Positions 1 to 8,556 of a stretch of DNA of 38,181 bases are shown piece after piece. Numbering within the stretch: the first letter of the stretch is position 1; each line of letters begins with the position of its first letter. This DNA is from a virus. Where the stretch lies: the IMG/VR virus record IMGVR_UViG_3300037189_015955, positions 1 to 38,181 of that record; one strand, written 5' to 3'. A program made the position numbers and the translations under genes. Below the pieces are notes generated by a model. That model saw only the letters and a list, made by a program, of their open reading frames with translations, ran no database searches and was not told the origin of the DNA.

Positions 1-87
1 CTGGGTAACGACGATCCAGAATGCGTTTACCGATATGGGAACAGGCATCGCAATTCTGTGGGAACAGATGTGGACTGCCCTAACAAC
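1..87. repeat. Terminal redundancy, left copy
   Basis: These 87 bases are identical to 38095-38181. Joining the two copies keeps the tape measure frame open across the junction, so the window is a circular or circularly permuted molecule written out linearly with one overlap. An overlap this short, inside a coding gene, looks like an assembly overlap rather than a physical terminal repeat. Confidence 0.95.
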
Positions 88-916
88 AACGGAAATCGGC
101 GCTACGCTGCTGGGCGTTTTCGACAACATCGCAAACGGCGTTATGGCAACGTGGGATTGGCTTGTGTCCGCGATTCAAAAGGCATGGATTCGCGTTCAAG
201 ATTTCATGTCTGGCGCGACCGACACGCAAACCAAACTGGATGCGATCGATCAGAAGAACCAAGCCAACGCCAGCGAACGGGAAAGATCGAGGCCGGGAGT
301 TGTGGAACGTCAACGGGTAGCGCGGGAGGAGGCGGATAGGGTTCGGGCCGAAAGCGCTCAGCGTACCGATGCGATGGTTCGCGGAGGCGAAGCTACGAAG
401 CAAGGCCGCGCAAATGAAAACAAACGGCGGGCAGATGAACGGCGGGCAAACACCCAAGCTGCGGAACAGCGCGTTTCGCAGAAAGCCAATGGGGCGAAGG
501 ATCGCCGCGCTGGAGGAAAACGGGCCGACGAACTGCTAGACGAACTTTCGACCGCTGAAACAATGGACGAACTTCGCGCCATTGCCGCGGAGTTTCACGC
601 GCTGAACGCATCCGGTGCGATTTCAGACGAACAAATGCAGCGGTTCCAATCGAAGGCCGATCAAGCCGGGGAACGCATCCAGCAAAACGCAAGCGGCACG
701 ATTAGCCAATCGGAACGGGCGGCAGCCGCTGGGGCTGCCGGGGCTGCGGATGCGGCGCAGAGTAAGGGCGAAATTGCCGGTGCGTTTTCCGCGTTTGCAG
801 CCGCCGGAATGTCCTACGGTCAGTCACTCGCGCAGAAAACCGCGGATGCCGCCGTAGCTACCGCGAACAATACGCAGCGGATCGCGGATCAAGGCGAATC
901 AACGGTAGGCGAATAA
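2..916 (+). CDS. Tail tape measure protein, C-terminal part (partial at window start)
   Basis: This is the C-terminal end of the tape measure protein whose start is at 35498. The frame is continuous when the 87-base overlap is merged, giving about 1,170 residues. The segment first continues the alanine-rich hydrophobic region, then becomes a long charged stretch rich in Arg, Glu, Ala and Gln (roughly codons 60-230) that reads as coiled coil. It ends in an Ala/Gly-rich tail. Tape measure proteins set tail length, fill the tail tube and help DNA pass the host envelope. The next gene starts 2 bases after the stop, in the usual position for tail-tip genes. Confidence 0.9.
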   Translation, partial: WVTTIQNAFTDMGTGIAILWEQMWTALTTTEIGATLLGVFDNIANGVMATWDWLVSAIQKAWIRVQDFMSGATDTQTKLDAIDQKNQANASERERSRPGVVERQRVAREEADRVRAESAQRTDAMVRGGEATKQGRANENKRRADERRANTQAAEQRVSQKANGAKDRRAGGKRADELLDELSTAETMDELRAIAAEFHALNASGAISDEQMQRFQSKADQAGERIQQNASGTISQSERAAAAGAAGAADAAQSKGEIAGAFSAFAAAGMSYGQSLAQKTADAAVATANNTQRIADQGESTVGE

Positions 917-918
917 CC

Positions 919-1812
919 ATGCAATGGGTAGAGACAAACGATAGCCGCAGCGCCACGATCCACCGAAAAGGCAAAAAGGCGGAATCGAGCGTAACGCGCA
1001 CCTATAAGGTGTTCGGCAGTTCGTCGGATACCGAAGTTCACGCCGCAGCAAACGCCAAATTCAGCGCCGAAAGGTTTTACCAGATTGGCGAATATACGTT
1101 GATGGTCGAATCCTACAGCGTTTCCTACCTAGGGGATCAAGCGTGGGAAGTAACCGTAACGTACACGAAGACCGGCGCGGATGATGATAACCCGATGCGC
1201 CGCACGCGCAGTTTTGATACCGGAGGCGGAACGGCGCATATCACGCAAGCCGTGGAAGTTGACCCAACGATAGCGCCTTTCGGGGAACTGCGGTTCCCTG
1301 CCCAGGGCGCCATCGGTTCCGTTCCGCCTTCGCAATACGGCGCCATTGCAGTCGATGGCGAAACGGTTCACGGTGTGGATATCGTGATTCCCGCCTTACA
1401 GTGGACTGAAACCTACGATGTTCCCAGCGCGTACGTTACAGCTACATACGTTAAGCGTGTCGCGCAGCTAACCGGAACCGTGAATAACGCTGCGTTTCGG
1501 ACGTTTGCGGCTGGGGAAGTGTTGTTTGTAGGCGCCACCGGATCGCAGGAATGGGATTCGGAAAAGGGGGATGGCCCGTGGCAACTAAGCTACAAATTCG
1601 CCGCCAGCCCAAACGCGGGCGATAACCAGACGCTTCCCGCGTTGACGATTGGCGACATAACAGGGATCGAGAAAAAAGGCCACGATTACCTATGGGTGCG
1701 GTACGCGGACGATGTTTCCAGTTCTTCGAAGATCAAAAAACCGAAGTTCGTCTATGTCGATAGCGTGTATCGCCGCAGCAATTTTGCGTTGCTAGGAATC
1801 GGGGTAACGTGA
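919..1812 (+). CDS. Tail-tip / distal tail-type structural protein
   Basis: This 297-residue protein starts just after the tape measure gene, where distal tail and baseplate-hub genes lie in siphophages. It is rich in beta-prone stretches, with a conserved-looking core near residues 180-225 (ending in AAGEVLFVGATGSQEW) that resembles planctomycete prophage tail proteins I recognise only by general pattern. No enzyme motif, signal peptide or membrane segment is seen. It shares one base with the next start (TGATG), so the two are translationally coupled. A distal tail protein role is inferred from position. Confidence 0.6.
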   Translation: MQWVETNDSRSATIHRKGKKAESSVTRTYKVFGSSSDTEVHAAANAKFSAERFYQIGEYTLMVESYSVSYLGDQAWEVTVTYTKTGADDDNPMRRTRSFDTGGGTAHITQAVEVDPTIAPFGELRFPAQGAIGSVPPSQYGAIAVDGETVHGVDIVIPALQWTETYDVPSAYVTATYVKRVAQLTGTVNNAAFRTFAAGEVLFVGATGSQEWDSEKGDGPWQLSYKFAASPNAGDNQTLPALTIGDITGIEKKGHDYLWVRYADDVSSSSKIKKPKFVYVDSVYRRSNFALLGIGVT

Positions 1813-2378
1813 TGGGTCGCGCCGATGGTCGAGTAGAGAAAGGCCAGAAGATCGGCGCGGCATTTTCTGCCCGCGCGTGGAACCGTGCGCAGGATGCCGC
1901 CGATATCGTGTTTCGCGGTGCCGACACTGGCGGCAGCGCACCGCTAACGTATCGCCTGCCGTCCATTCAAATCCCGGTCTATCTGCAAACCCCCCTGCCG
2001 TCCGCGCTGGTTGCCGGATATGCGTTCAAGCTGTTATCCGCCGGGGAGTCTACGGTGTGGGATGCCGGGTATATCGATTACGTTCTAGGCGAACTGGCGC
2101 AGCCTGTTGATCTGATCGCAAACGAAACGGATTCAACGATCTTCCCTAGCGTGTTTGGCGTTTCTGTTGAACCAGCCGCCCAGGGCGCGAGGATGGTGCG
2201 TTGTGCCATCGCGGGAATTGCGGTAGCGAAAATTCGGATGTTGTCTTCCTCGCATCGCTACGTTTCGCTGCCAACCACACGATCGTCTAGCGCTTCACCG
2301 CAGGCTGGCGTTCTGGAATCGTCCGATACCGGCTATGCCGTGATTCTGAACCCATCGCAGGGGTTGATAAGACTCTAA
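1812..2378 (+). CDS. Putative tail-tip protein
   Basis: The gene encodes 188 residues. It could also start at GTG 1809, but ATG 1812 overlaps the previous stop as TGATG and is preferred. An N-terminal helical segment (FSARAWNRAQDAAD) is followed by beta-rich sequence with Gly and Ser turns. It lies between two tail-tip genes, with a one-base TAATG overlap to the next. That implies coordinated translation and a part in the tail tip or baseplate. No catalytic motif is visible and the exact role is unknown. Confidence 0.6.
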   Translation: MGRADGRVEKGQKIGAAFSARAWNRAQDAADIVFRGADTGGSAPLTYRLPSIQIPVYLQTPLPSALVAGYAFKLLSAGESTVWDAGYIDYVLGELAQPVDLIANETDSTIFPSVFGVSVEPAAQGARMVRCAIAGIAVAKIRMLSSSHRYVSLPTTRSSSASPQAGVLESSDTGYAVILNPSQGLIRL

Positions 2379-4561
2379 TGGAATGGACGCCACTAGCCGC
2401 CGCGTTTGCGGGGATGCCGCGCCAATTCAGCCAGCCTATATCGTCACTCGATCCGGTGCATCTAATTGCGCAGGATACGAATTGGTATTCCCTGGGATCG
2501 TATTCGTACCCTAACGGATCATCGACCGCGACGTTTAAGGTGATTGATGATCCATCGGTTTTCTGCCAATCGCGGCCTATGGCGGCTGCGATGCAATTCC
2601 CAATTCGATTCGCCAATTCTAGCGGTTTGCCGTGGGCGCCGGTTGTAGGCGAAATGGATTTGCGGTTATGCACAGATGCCGCGCGAACGTCTGGCGTGTA
2701 TTGCAGGGTAAAACGATACACGCTGCCGCCTAAACTATATTGGGGCGGCGATTCCTACAGTTCCATTCTGGCTGACACAATCCCTGCCAGCCGCATAGAA
2801 TTAACGGATGCGTTTCCATTTTTAGGATCGCCAGACGTTAGCGCGAACAGCGCGAACAGCGTAGCCGCGTGGCCGATCGCTACCGAAATATCATACGGAA
2901 TTATCGGGCAGTCTCCAATAGCTACAATGGCTATGGATTTGTATACAGCCGCGTACCATGCGGAAACGCAAAGTTCTTTGGGCGTTACTCTTGCAATCGA
3001 ACTTGGGGTTTACCAGCCGCCGGGAGTGTCGCAATCGATCGCATACGTTACGGAACGAACGCGCCCGCACCAATGGTGCAAAACATTTACGGCGCCTTCC
3101 TATAGGCAAACTGGTGAAGTGTTTTCGCGATCATACGCAACGCTTTCGCTTACTGGATACGCTACGCAAACGGAAGCGGTAACCATCCAGCCTCCGCGAT
3201 CTGATTCGGCAAGCGTTTCAGCGCCGCTATTCCCGATTTCGCTTTACCGCGGATGGGTTTCGCGCCGATCGGTCGAGTTTGATTGCGGCGAAGTTGCGCG
3301 TATTTCTGGCAGCCAAGATTTCCGCCGCGGGTCTGGCGCAGATTCCGATACGGAAGGCAGGGTTAAAGGCGCGGGCAATGCCATCCGCCAAACGTCTTAT
3401 TTGGCAACTGTATCCGACACGATCACGAACCAGCATCGCACGCGCTTTACAAAAGGGTTGTTTGGGGCGCCAGTAACCAACGCGCAAAACCATTGGCCCG
3501 CGCTTGGAACTTCCCGCAACGGCGGGGCAACGATCAAGATTAATAACCAGAGTTTCTACAACGCCGGTAAACGAACTGCCGTTATCGGGCATACGTTTCG
3601 CCTGGGCAAAACCGTTGCGCGCGGAACTTCCCTGGCACCGAATAGCGCCGCCGGTCTGCAAGAGAATATCGGCACAACTGCCTACGTTTGGCCGCAGGAT
3701 ATGACAGTGGAGGGCGAATCGTGGAAATCTGCCTACGCTGCCAGCCATCCCCCCGCCTTTCAAGGCGAAACCGTTTGGCAGGCTATAGCCGTTTCGGATT
3801 GGGATGCATTTGTGGCTTTATGGGAAGCCGCAATAGATTCCCATTCGGCAACGATAACAATCCCATTCGTAACCGGCGCCAGCGGAGGAACGCCAGTTGC
3901 CGAAGGATGGAGTTACCCATTTCCAGCATATAGAACATGGGATCAGTTGAAATATGAACGGGCAGGCGCCGAAAGTTTTCTGACCGTCTACGAAGCAACG
4001 GAACGGCAATCATCGCCAGTTGTTGCAATTACCGACAATGCACCGGTTACGTTTGCCGGAACCAACGCCGATGCGTTAATAGCTACCAGCGGTGGAGTTT
4101 CAGCCAACAGGCAGGGGGCAACGGTTGGCGTGTTGAAATACAACCCGCAAACGTACATCACGGCCAGCGGCAAAGTAACCGCGCTGACAACAAAATCGAG
4201 GATTGGCCGCGCCTATAAAACCGCGCTTTTCAAATCTTCGGAATATACCTACCCGTCTGGCGGTTTAATCGCCGCGATGGCTGGAAAGCGTTGCGTAGAC
4301 GCGCAAACGCGCACGCTTCGCTACACGGTTTCGGACGTTTCGCCGCAAGAGAAAGTAGCGTTTTCGCTGGAAACCTTTACGCTGAACGTAAAGTTAACCG
4401 CAGCACAGACCGCAACGCTGAACAGCGGTGCAACGCTGACGATCCCCTATGCGGCAAACCGTCTAGAGCTAACCGGCGGCATCGAGCGAAGCGGGGTAAT
4501 CGACCCTACCGGGGCAAACCCAAACATAGCGAATACAACGGTAGAAATAACCATTCTGTAA
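2378..4561 (+). CDS. Large tail-tip / baseplate structural protein
   Basis: This 727-residue protein is the largest product downstream of the tape measure. It is rich in Ser, Thr, Ala, Tyr and Asn with alternating hydrophobics, as in beta-sheet tail proteins. Position suggests a central tip, hub or receptor-contact protein. No collagen-like repeat, peptidase or lysozyme motif is evident. The start overlaps the previous stop (TAATG). The gene may end the tail module, because enzyme-like genes follow. A fibre role is less likely, since a repeat-rich fibre is encoded at 29507. Confidence 0.65.
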   Translation: MEWTPLAAAFAGMPRQFSQPISSLDPVHLIAQDTNWYSLGSYSYPNGSSTATFKVIDDPSVFCQSRPMAAAMQFPIRFANSSGLPWAPVVGEMDLRLCTDAARTSGVYCRVKRYTLPPKLYWGGDSYSSILADTIPASRIELTDAFPFLGSPDVSANSANSVAAWPIATEISYGIIGQSPIATMAMDLYTAAYHAETQSSLGVTLAIELGVYQPPGVSQSIAYVTERTRPHQWCKTFTAPSYRQTGEVFSRSYATLSLTGYATQTEAVTIQPPRSDSASVSAPLFPISLYRGWVSRRSVEFDCGEVARISGSQDFRRGSGADSDTEGRVKGAGNAIRQTSYLATVSDTITNQHRTRFTKGLFGAPVTNAQNHWPALGTSRNGGATIKINNQSFYNAGKRTAVIGHTFRLGKTVARGTSLAPNSAAGLQENIGTTAYVWPQDMTVEGESWKSAYAASHPPAFQGETVWQAIAVSDWDAFVALWEAAIDSHSATITIPFVTGASGGTPVAEGWSYPFPAYRTWDQLKYERAGAESFLTVYEATERQSSPVVAITDNAPVTFAGTNADALIATSGGVSANRQGATVGVLKYNPQTYITASGKVTALTTKSRIGRAYKTALFKSSEYTYPSGGLIAAMAGKRCVDAQTRTLRYTVSDVSPQEKVAFSLETFTLNVKLTAAQTATLNSGATLTIPYAANRLELTGGIERSGVIDPTGANPNIANTTVEITIL

Positions 4562-4610
4562 ATGCGGAAACCGGGATTGACCGTTGGCGGATGCCGGGGA
4601 AAATCGCGCC

Positions 4611-4892
4611 ATGCGTGGAACACGGCATAACGTCTACATAGGCGGCGATCGATGGAAGATCGTGCGCTGCCGCGTCCCGTCCGATCGCTGGGGCGATTGC
4701 GATTATGGCTCCCGCACGATCCGCATTGCCCGATCGATTCACGGCGAAGACTTGCTAAATACGATCGTGCATGAATGGATGCACGCGCGGTTTCCAGAAT
4801 TCCACGAAGAATCGATCGTAGAAATCGCAGACCAGTTAGGCGGATACCTACACGCTATCGGGTTTCGTCAACCGGATGATCACGAGGATTGA
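4611..4892 (+). CDS. Small HExxH zinc-metallopeptidase-like protein
   Basis: This 93-residue protein carries HEWMHARFP near residues 56-64, a zincin-type HExxH motif. Similar small SprT-like proteins occur in phage tail or host-takeover regions. ATG 4611 is chosen, with a purine-rich stretch about 11 bases upstream. A TTG at 4584 would add nine residues. A 22-codon ORF at 4562 overlaps the 5' end and is probably spurious. Whether the protein cleaves anything is unproven, because a third zinc ligand cannot be assigned with confidence. Confidence 0.65.
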   Translation: MRGTRHNVYIGGDRWKIVRCRVPSDRWGDCDYGSRTIRIARSIHGEDLLNTIVHEWMHARFPEFHEESIVEIADQLGGYLHAIGFRQPDDHED

Positions 4893-4895
4893 CCA

Positions 4896-5150
4896 ATGAA
4901 GAAAAAACCATTGCTGGAATCGATCCGCGAATCCGCGTGCGCCCGCCCTGGGGGTGTTCTCCCGTGGCACAAACGGCTATCCGCCAGCGACCGCAAGGAA
5001 CTGGAATCGGTACGCGCGGCATGGCTGCGCGGGGAAATCAACACCCCAAAAACAACTCTTGCGCGGCAGTTGTCGGCGGAACTGGCGTTGCGCGGAATCT
5101 GCAATATCGGAAGGGATAGGGTTTCCCTATGGCTGGCAAAAAAGGATTAG
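4896..5150 (+). CDS. Small basic HTH-like protein
   Basis: This 84-residue protein is basic. Its C-terminal half (TTLARQLSAELALRGI...RVSLWLAKK) looks like a helix-turn-helix. The start has a GAGGA ribosome binding site about 8 bases upstream. The last 22 bases overlap the start of the metallophosphoesterase gene, so the two are probably coupled and may work together. It could be a DNA-binding partner of that enzyme. A small terminase role is possible but unsupported, as the terminase gene is far away. Confidence 0.6.
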   Translation: MKKKPLLESIRESACARPGGVLPWHKRLSASDRKELESVRAAWLRGEINTPKTTLARQLSAELALRGICNIGRDRVSLWLAKKD

Positions 5151-6226
5151 CCGATTCGGTTCGGCAGTCGCTCGCGCAGTCGCGCGAACTGGCAGCCGAT
5201 GCCGAAATAGCGCGGCTGCGGTCTGAAATCGGAACGCTGCGCGGTCGCTATAAGGCCGCGCTTGGGGCAATTGATGCGGAACGTGCGCGGGCAGACTCGA
5301 TTGCCAGCCTTTCGGGCATCAAGGCCGCGCCGCTGGCTGGTGCATCGAGCCGATCCCGCGGGCGGCAGCATTCGGCAAGCGTGATCGTGCTGCTATCGGA
5401 TTGGCATTGCGAAGAAACCGTAGACCCTGCCACGGTCAATTTCTTAAATTCGTTCAATCTGGACGTTTGCGATCAGCGGATAGCGGAGTTAACGGAACGG
5501 TTTTCCGCGCTTCTGGAACACGAACGAAGGTTAGCCAAAATCGATCGGGTTGTCGTTTGGCTGGGGGGGGATTTTATTACTGGCGCGATCCATGAAGATT
5601 GCGCGGAGTTGGCGCAGCTATCCCCCCTGGCAGCGTTGCGATTTGCCGGGGAACGTATTCGCGCGTTCATTGATCGCGTAGCGGATCAAGCGAAAACCGT
5701 GATCGTTGCAACCAATAGCGGCAATCATGGGCGCACAACCCCGAAGCTGCGGATTGGAACGGAACTGGAACACAGTTTCGAACAGCATCTATACCTATCG
5801 ATGGCTGCGGCGGAACGTAGAAAAAACGTGTCCTGGCAAGTAGGCACGGGTTATTTGAATTACGTTCCCCTGGATGATTTCCTAGTTCGATTCCATCACG
5901 GGCACGCGATCCGATACAGCGGCGCCGGGGTTGGCGGAATCACGATCCCGGTTAACAAATCGATTGCCGGATGGGACAAAATCCGCCCCGCATCGCTAAC
6001 GTGTTTCGGCCACTACCATCAATTCCAATGGCTTCGCGCTGGGCGCTATGTCGCGAACGGCTCCCTTATCGGGCATTCCGCGTTTGCGCAGGTAGTTATG
6101 AAAGGTAGTTATGAACCCCCTTGCCAATCGCTAATTGTTGTCGATCACGGCAGGAACGAAGTTACGAAGGCGCTTCCGATTTTCTGCGATCGCGACCTAC
6201 AGCGCAGGGGGGCCGATGCTGGATGA
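5129..6226 (+). CDS. Calcineurin-like metallophosphoesterase
   Basis: This 365-residue enzyme shows the metallophosphoesterase signature in order: DWH at 91-93, GGDFITG at 146-152, NSGNH at 196-200, FHHGH at 255-259 and GHYH at 294-297. The N-terminal 80 residues are helical and charged and may form a coiled coil. Family members hydrolyse phosphomono- or diesters, and some phage members are nucleases or DNA-processing enzymes. The substrate cannot be deduced here. It is coupled to the HTH-like gene upstream and overlaps the DUF6378-like gene downstream. Confidence 0.85.
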   Translation: MAGKKGLADSVRQSLAQSRELAADAEIARLRSEIGTLRGRYKAALGAIDAERARADSIASLSGIKAAPLAGASSRSRGRQHSASVIVLLSDWHCEETVDPATVNFLNSFNLDVCDQRIAELTERFSALLEHERRLAKIDRVVVWLGGDFITGAIHEDCAELAQLSPLAALRFAGERIRAFIDRVADQAKTVIVATNSGNHGRTTPKLRIGTELEHSFEQHLYLSMAAAERRKNVSWQVGTGYLNYVPLDDFLVRFHHGHAIRYSGAGVGGITIPVNKSIAGWDKIRPASLTCFGHYHQFQWLRAGRYVANGSLIGHSAFAQVVMKGSYEPPCQSLIVVDHGRNEVTKALPIFCDRDLQRRGADAG

Positions 6227-6908
6227 TGCCTATTTGCGCGAAGCTGAATACCGGGCGCGAAGGTTCTCCGGTGCGTATACCGGAACTTCGGGGGCGCTGG
6301 CTGCGGACGTTATTAGATTGCTGAACTACTGTGCGGAACTGAAAAAGGGAAACGACATGGAATGGCAGGAAGGTGCGGCGGCGATTCGGTCTGCGGTCGA
6401 GTCTAGGAACGCAGCGCGCGAATCAGACGCGGGCGGATGCTGCGACGGCGGCAGGATGTGCCAGCCGGAAGTTAGTGCGTTGCCGCAGCAACCGGAACCC
6501 ATTGCCGATCGCCTGGAATCGAAATGGGATGCCGATTGGATTTTGCGTGGGGCCGCGGAACTTGAACGGCAGCGCGCCGGGGATGAACCGCGGTTAACCG
6601 GCGACGGCATTTTGAATGCCGCCGATGATCTTCCCGAAGCTGAACGGCTGTTGTTGGCGGCGCTGGATGTGATCCGCGACCGGCGACCGAAATACGGCGG
6701 GCCGAAGGCGCATTTCGGAAGAACCGTGGGCATGATTAACGCTGCGTTCGCGGACGTTTTGAAGCGACCGCTCACCCCGGCGGATTGGGCAATCTTTATC
6801 ATGCTCGACAAACTTGGGCGTTACTGCGGCGCCGGTCAGAAAACGGCAGACGGGCCGATTGATCTGGCTGGGTATGCCGCGTGTCTCGCTGAATGCGAAA
6901 AGCCATAG
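6216..6908 (+). CDS. DUF6378-like protein
   Basis: ATG 6216 lies inside the end of the metallophosphoesterase gene and follows a G-rich ribosome binding site, giving 230 residues. The C-terminal 75 residues (RRPKYGGPKAHFGRT, then LTPADWAIFIMLDKLGR and LAGYAACLAECE) match the pattern of the phage DUF6378 family, whose biochemical role is unknown. The middle is Gly/Cys/Glu-rich and probably a linker, with a short Cys-containing patch near residue 70. Its stop codon TAG overlaps the first copy of the repeated promoter-like box. Confidence 0.65.
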   Translation: MLDDAYLREAEYRARRFSGAYTGTSGALAADVIRLLNYCAELKKGNDMEWQEGAAAIRSAVESRNAARESDAGGCCDGGRMCQPEVSALPQQPEPIADRLESKWDADWILRGAAELERQRAGDEPRLTGDGILNAADDLPEAERLLLAALDVIRDRRPKYGGPKAHFGRTVGMINAAFADVLKRPLTPADWAIFIMLDKLGRYCGAGQKTADGPIDLAGYAACLAECEKP

Positions 6909-6940
6909 ACGGCAGCGGGCGCGTTTTACGGGGGTAGGCT
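6902..6940 (+). promoter_or_regulatory. Promoter-like element, copy 1
   Basis: The box GCCATAGACGGCA (6902-6914) is followed after exactly 20 bases by TAGGCT (6935-6940), a -10-like hexamer. The same 13 bases and spacing occur at 24975 and 33675, each ahead of a structural module. The next gene at 6961 has a GGAGG site at 6950, so transcription starting near 6947 would give a short leader. Candidate late promoter; the recognising factor is unknown. Confidence 0.55.
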
Positions 6941-6960
6941 GCCCGTATGGAGGCGCAGCC

Positions 6961-7188
6961 GTGATCGCGCGTTGGTCGCATTGGCGGAATAGTGCAGATC
7001 GCCGCGATCCAGTGGCAGCGCCTGGGGATGCGCAGTCGATCGCCACTAGCTACATCGCGCCCCGGCAACACTGGGGAAAAATTACCAGCCGCCCGCAAAT
7101 CACGCGGGATCGTCTGGAAGCCGTCGCTTATGAGCTTGGTTGTACGGTGGAAGCCGCGCGCAAGGCAATCGAACAGGGGTTGATTTGA
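6961..7188 (+). CDS. Small hypothetical protein heading the appendage/lysis operon
   Basis: The frame is open from 6814, but GTG 6961 has a GGAGG site 7 bases upstream and gives 75 residues. The C-terminal part (ITRDRLEAVAYELGCTVEAARKAIEQG) looks like a three-helix or winged-helix DNA-binding segment. It is the first gene after promoter-like element 1 and overlaps the next by one base (TGATG). It may be a small regulator, but nothing in the sequence proves a function. Confidence 0.55.
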   Translation: MIARWSHWRNSADRRDPVAAPGDAQSIATSYIAPRQHWGKITSRPQITRDRLEAVAYELGCTVEAARKAIEQGLI

Positions 7189-7691
7189 TGGCGGAATCGA
7201 TTGCCGACATTTTCGCCGGAACTGTGACCACAAAACTGCAATGGTCGCGCGTCGATTCGCAGGAAGTAGGAAGCGTCACCAACAAAAAAACGGCATCATC
7301 AACGTACACGTTTGGCGACGGCGAAACCGCCGGTAGTGCCGATCTGGTATATGCCGACACGCGGACGATTGCGGCGAACGGTGTTGATACGCTCGATTTC
7401 GGCGCGATCACTCAACAGACGTTAGGGGTCGCGGTTCCATTTGCGTTTTCGTCTGTGCGCATCGTCCGCGTTACGAACAATGAAACGGCAGCCGGAAAGC
7501 AAATACTTGTGGGCTGTTCGGAAGATTCGCCGTTTGCCGTCTACGCGCAGGCAGTGGGGCCGGATTCGGAATTCCTGGCCGTGAACCGGCAAGATGCATG
7601 GGAAGTTACGGAAGGCAACCGGATCGTTCGCATTTCAAACCCAAACGCGGGCGCGGCTAGCTATTCGATCGTCATTATCGGGGCTGCCTAA
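7188..7691 (+). CDS. Phage appendage / decoration-like structural protein A
   Basis: This 167-residue protein is rich in beta strands. Its C-terminal half (VRIVRVTNNETAAGKQILVG...NRIVRISNPNAGAASYSIVIIG) has the layout of a beta-sandwich domain seen in many uncharacterised phage structural proteins that decorate heads or tails. It overlaps its neighbours by one base each side. The next gene encodes a probable paralogue of nearly the same length, so this looks like a tandem duplication. Exact placement on the virion cannot be read from sequence. Confidence 0.65.
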   Translation: MAESIADIFAGTVTTKLQWSRVDSQEVGSVTNKKTASSTYTFGDGETAGSADLVYADTRTIAANGVDTLDFGAITQQTLGVAVPFAFSSVRIVRVTNNETAAGKQILVGCSEDSPFAVYAQAVGPDSEFLAVNRQDAWEVTEGNRIVRISNPNAGAASYSIVIIGAA

Positions 7692-8188
7692 TGTCCGCGA
7701 CGTTTTCGCTTTCAGCGCTGCTAAAGGTTGTCCCGAAATGGGTTGATTCGTTCGGCGCAACAGACGTTTACGATTCCGTAACGGCTACGCATTCGCTTGC
7801 GCTGACCGATGGCAGCGGCAGCGGCAACGCTTCTGCCTACTGGCGCGATCAGATCACGATCCCCGCGGGGCAGATGGTCGCCCTCGATCTGCGGTCGCTA
7901 ACGTCGAAAGCGTTCGGCGGAACGGGAACCATCGGGTTATCTACGGTTAAAGCCGTAATGGTTGTAAACAACTCAACAGATTCGCCCGTAGCGTTTGGCG
8001 TTGTCGTGGCTAATCACTGGGGGGAGTATTCCGAAGGGGGCATTTCCGTTGCGCCTGGGGGTGTTCTCTACTCGACAAACGCGGGGGCTGGCTGGCAGAC
8101 CGCGGCAAATTCAAAAGCCATCGGCATTGAGAATTACGGCAGCGGTTCCGCAGCCATAGACGTTTATCTAGTGGGGGTGTTGTTGTGA
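7691..8188 (+). CDS. Phage appendage / decoration-like structural protein B
   Basis: This 165-residue protein shares the layout of the preceding one: a beta-rich N-terminal half, a VKAVMVVNNSTDSPVAFGVV segment aligning with VRIVRVTNNETAAGKQILVG, a Gly-rich middle and a final KAIGIENYGSGSAAIDVYLVG strand pair. The two are probably diverged paralogues. Two related forms could build a hetero-oligomer or give variable surface contacts; that is inference. The downstream gene starts at GTG 8185, overlapping by four bases. Confidence 0.65.
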   Translation: MSATFSLSALLKVVPKWVDSFGATDVYDSVTATHSLALTDGSGSGNASAYWRDQITIPAGQMVALDLRSLTSKAFGGTGTIGLSTVKAVMVVNNSTDSPVAFGVVVANHWGEYSEGGISVAPGGVLYSTNAGAGWQTAANSKAIGIENYGSGSAAIDVYLVGVLL

Positions 8189-8556
8189 TTTCCGAAGCGC
8201 CAGCGAAGGCGGCGAACGATCTAGTTTCGCTTTCAGATAAGGTTTCCGCATACGTTGCCGTGGCAAAAGTAAAAGCCGCGGATGGTTTGACGGTCGCGGA
8301 GTTTTCGGAACTGATCGTTTCCGCGCTGCCGATCCTTATTGCCGCGCTTGATGTTTCCAGCCTTCCCGGCGCAGAGCGAAAGGCTACGGTTGTCGATTTT
8401 GTTGGGACGATGTTCGATCAGTTTTCGGATCGATGCATCCCGATTTATTTCGTTCCGATCTGGTGGATCATCAAGCCATCGTGTCGATCGCTCGCGCTCG
8501 CGTGGGCTGGCGGCGCCGTTGAATCCTTGCTGCCAATCGTTAGGGGTGCGAAATGA
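8185..8556 (+). CDS. Holin-like hydrophobic protein
   Basis: This 123-residue protein starts at GTG 8185, overlapping the previous stop. Residues about 42-56 (ELIVSALPILIAALDV), 86-97 (IPIYFVPIWWII) and 105-119 (LAWAGGAVESLLPIV) are hydrophobic, so it may cross or lie in the membrane. It opens a run of small membrane proteins before a cysteine protease, consistent with a holin or lysis accessory protein. Similar proteins are common in phages but usually unnamed. The holin assignment is inferred from position and hydrophobicity. Confidence 0.5.
   Translation: MISEAPAKAANDLVSLSDKVSAYVAVAKVKAADGLTVAEFSELIVSALPILIAALDVSSLPGAERKATVVDFVGTMFDQFSDRCIPIYFVPIWWIIKPSCRSLALAWAGGAVESLLPIVRGAK

Noticed and set aside
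1-87. Physical direct terminal repeat or cos end
   Set aside because: It is short, lies inside the tape measure gene far from the terminase, and joins into a continuous frame, so an assembly overlap of a circle explains it better.
4562-4630. 22-codon ORF directly after the tail-tip gene
   Set aside because: Very short, no ribosome site, and overlapped by the metallopeptidase gene.
8152-8190. Fourth copy of the promoter-like box (GCCATAGACG at about 8153)
   Set aside because: Only the first 10 bases match, it is inside a coding sequence, and no TAnnnT hexamer occurs at 33 bases.
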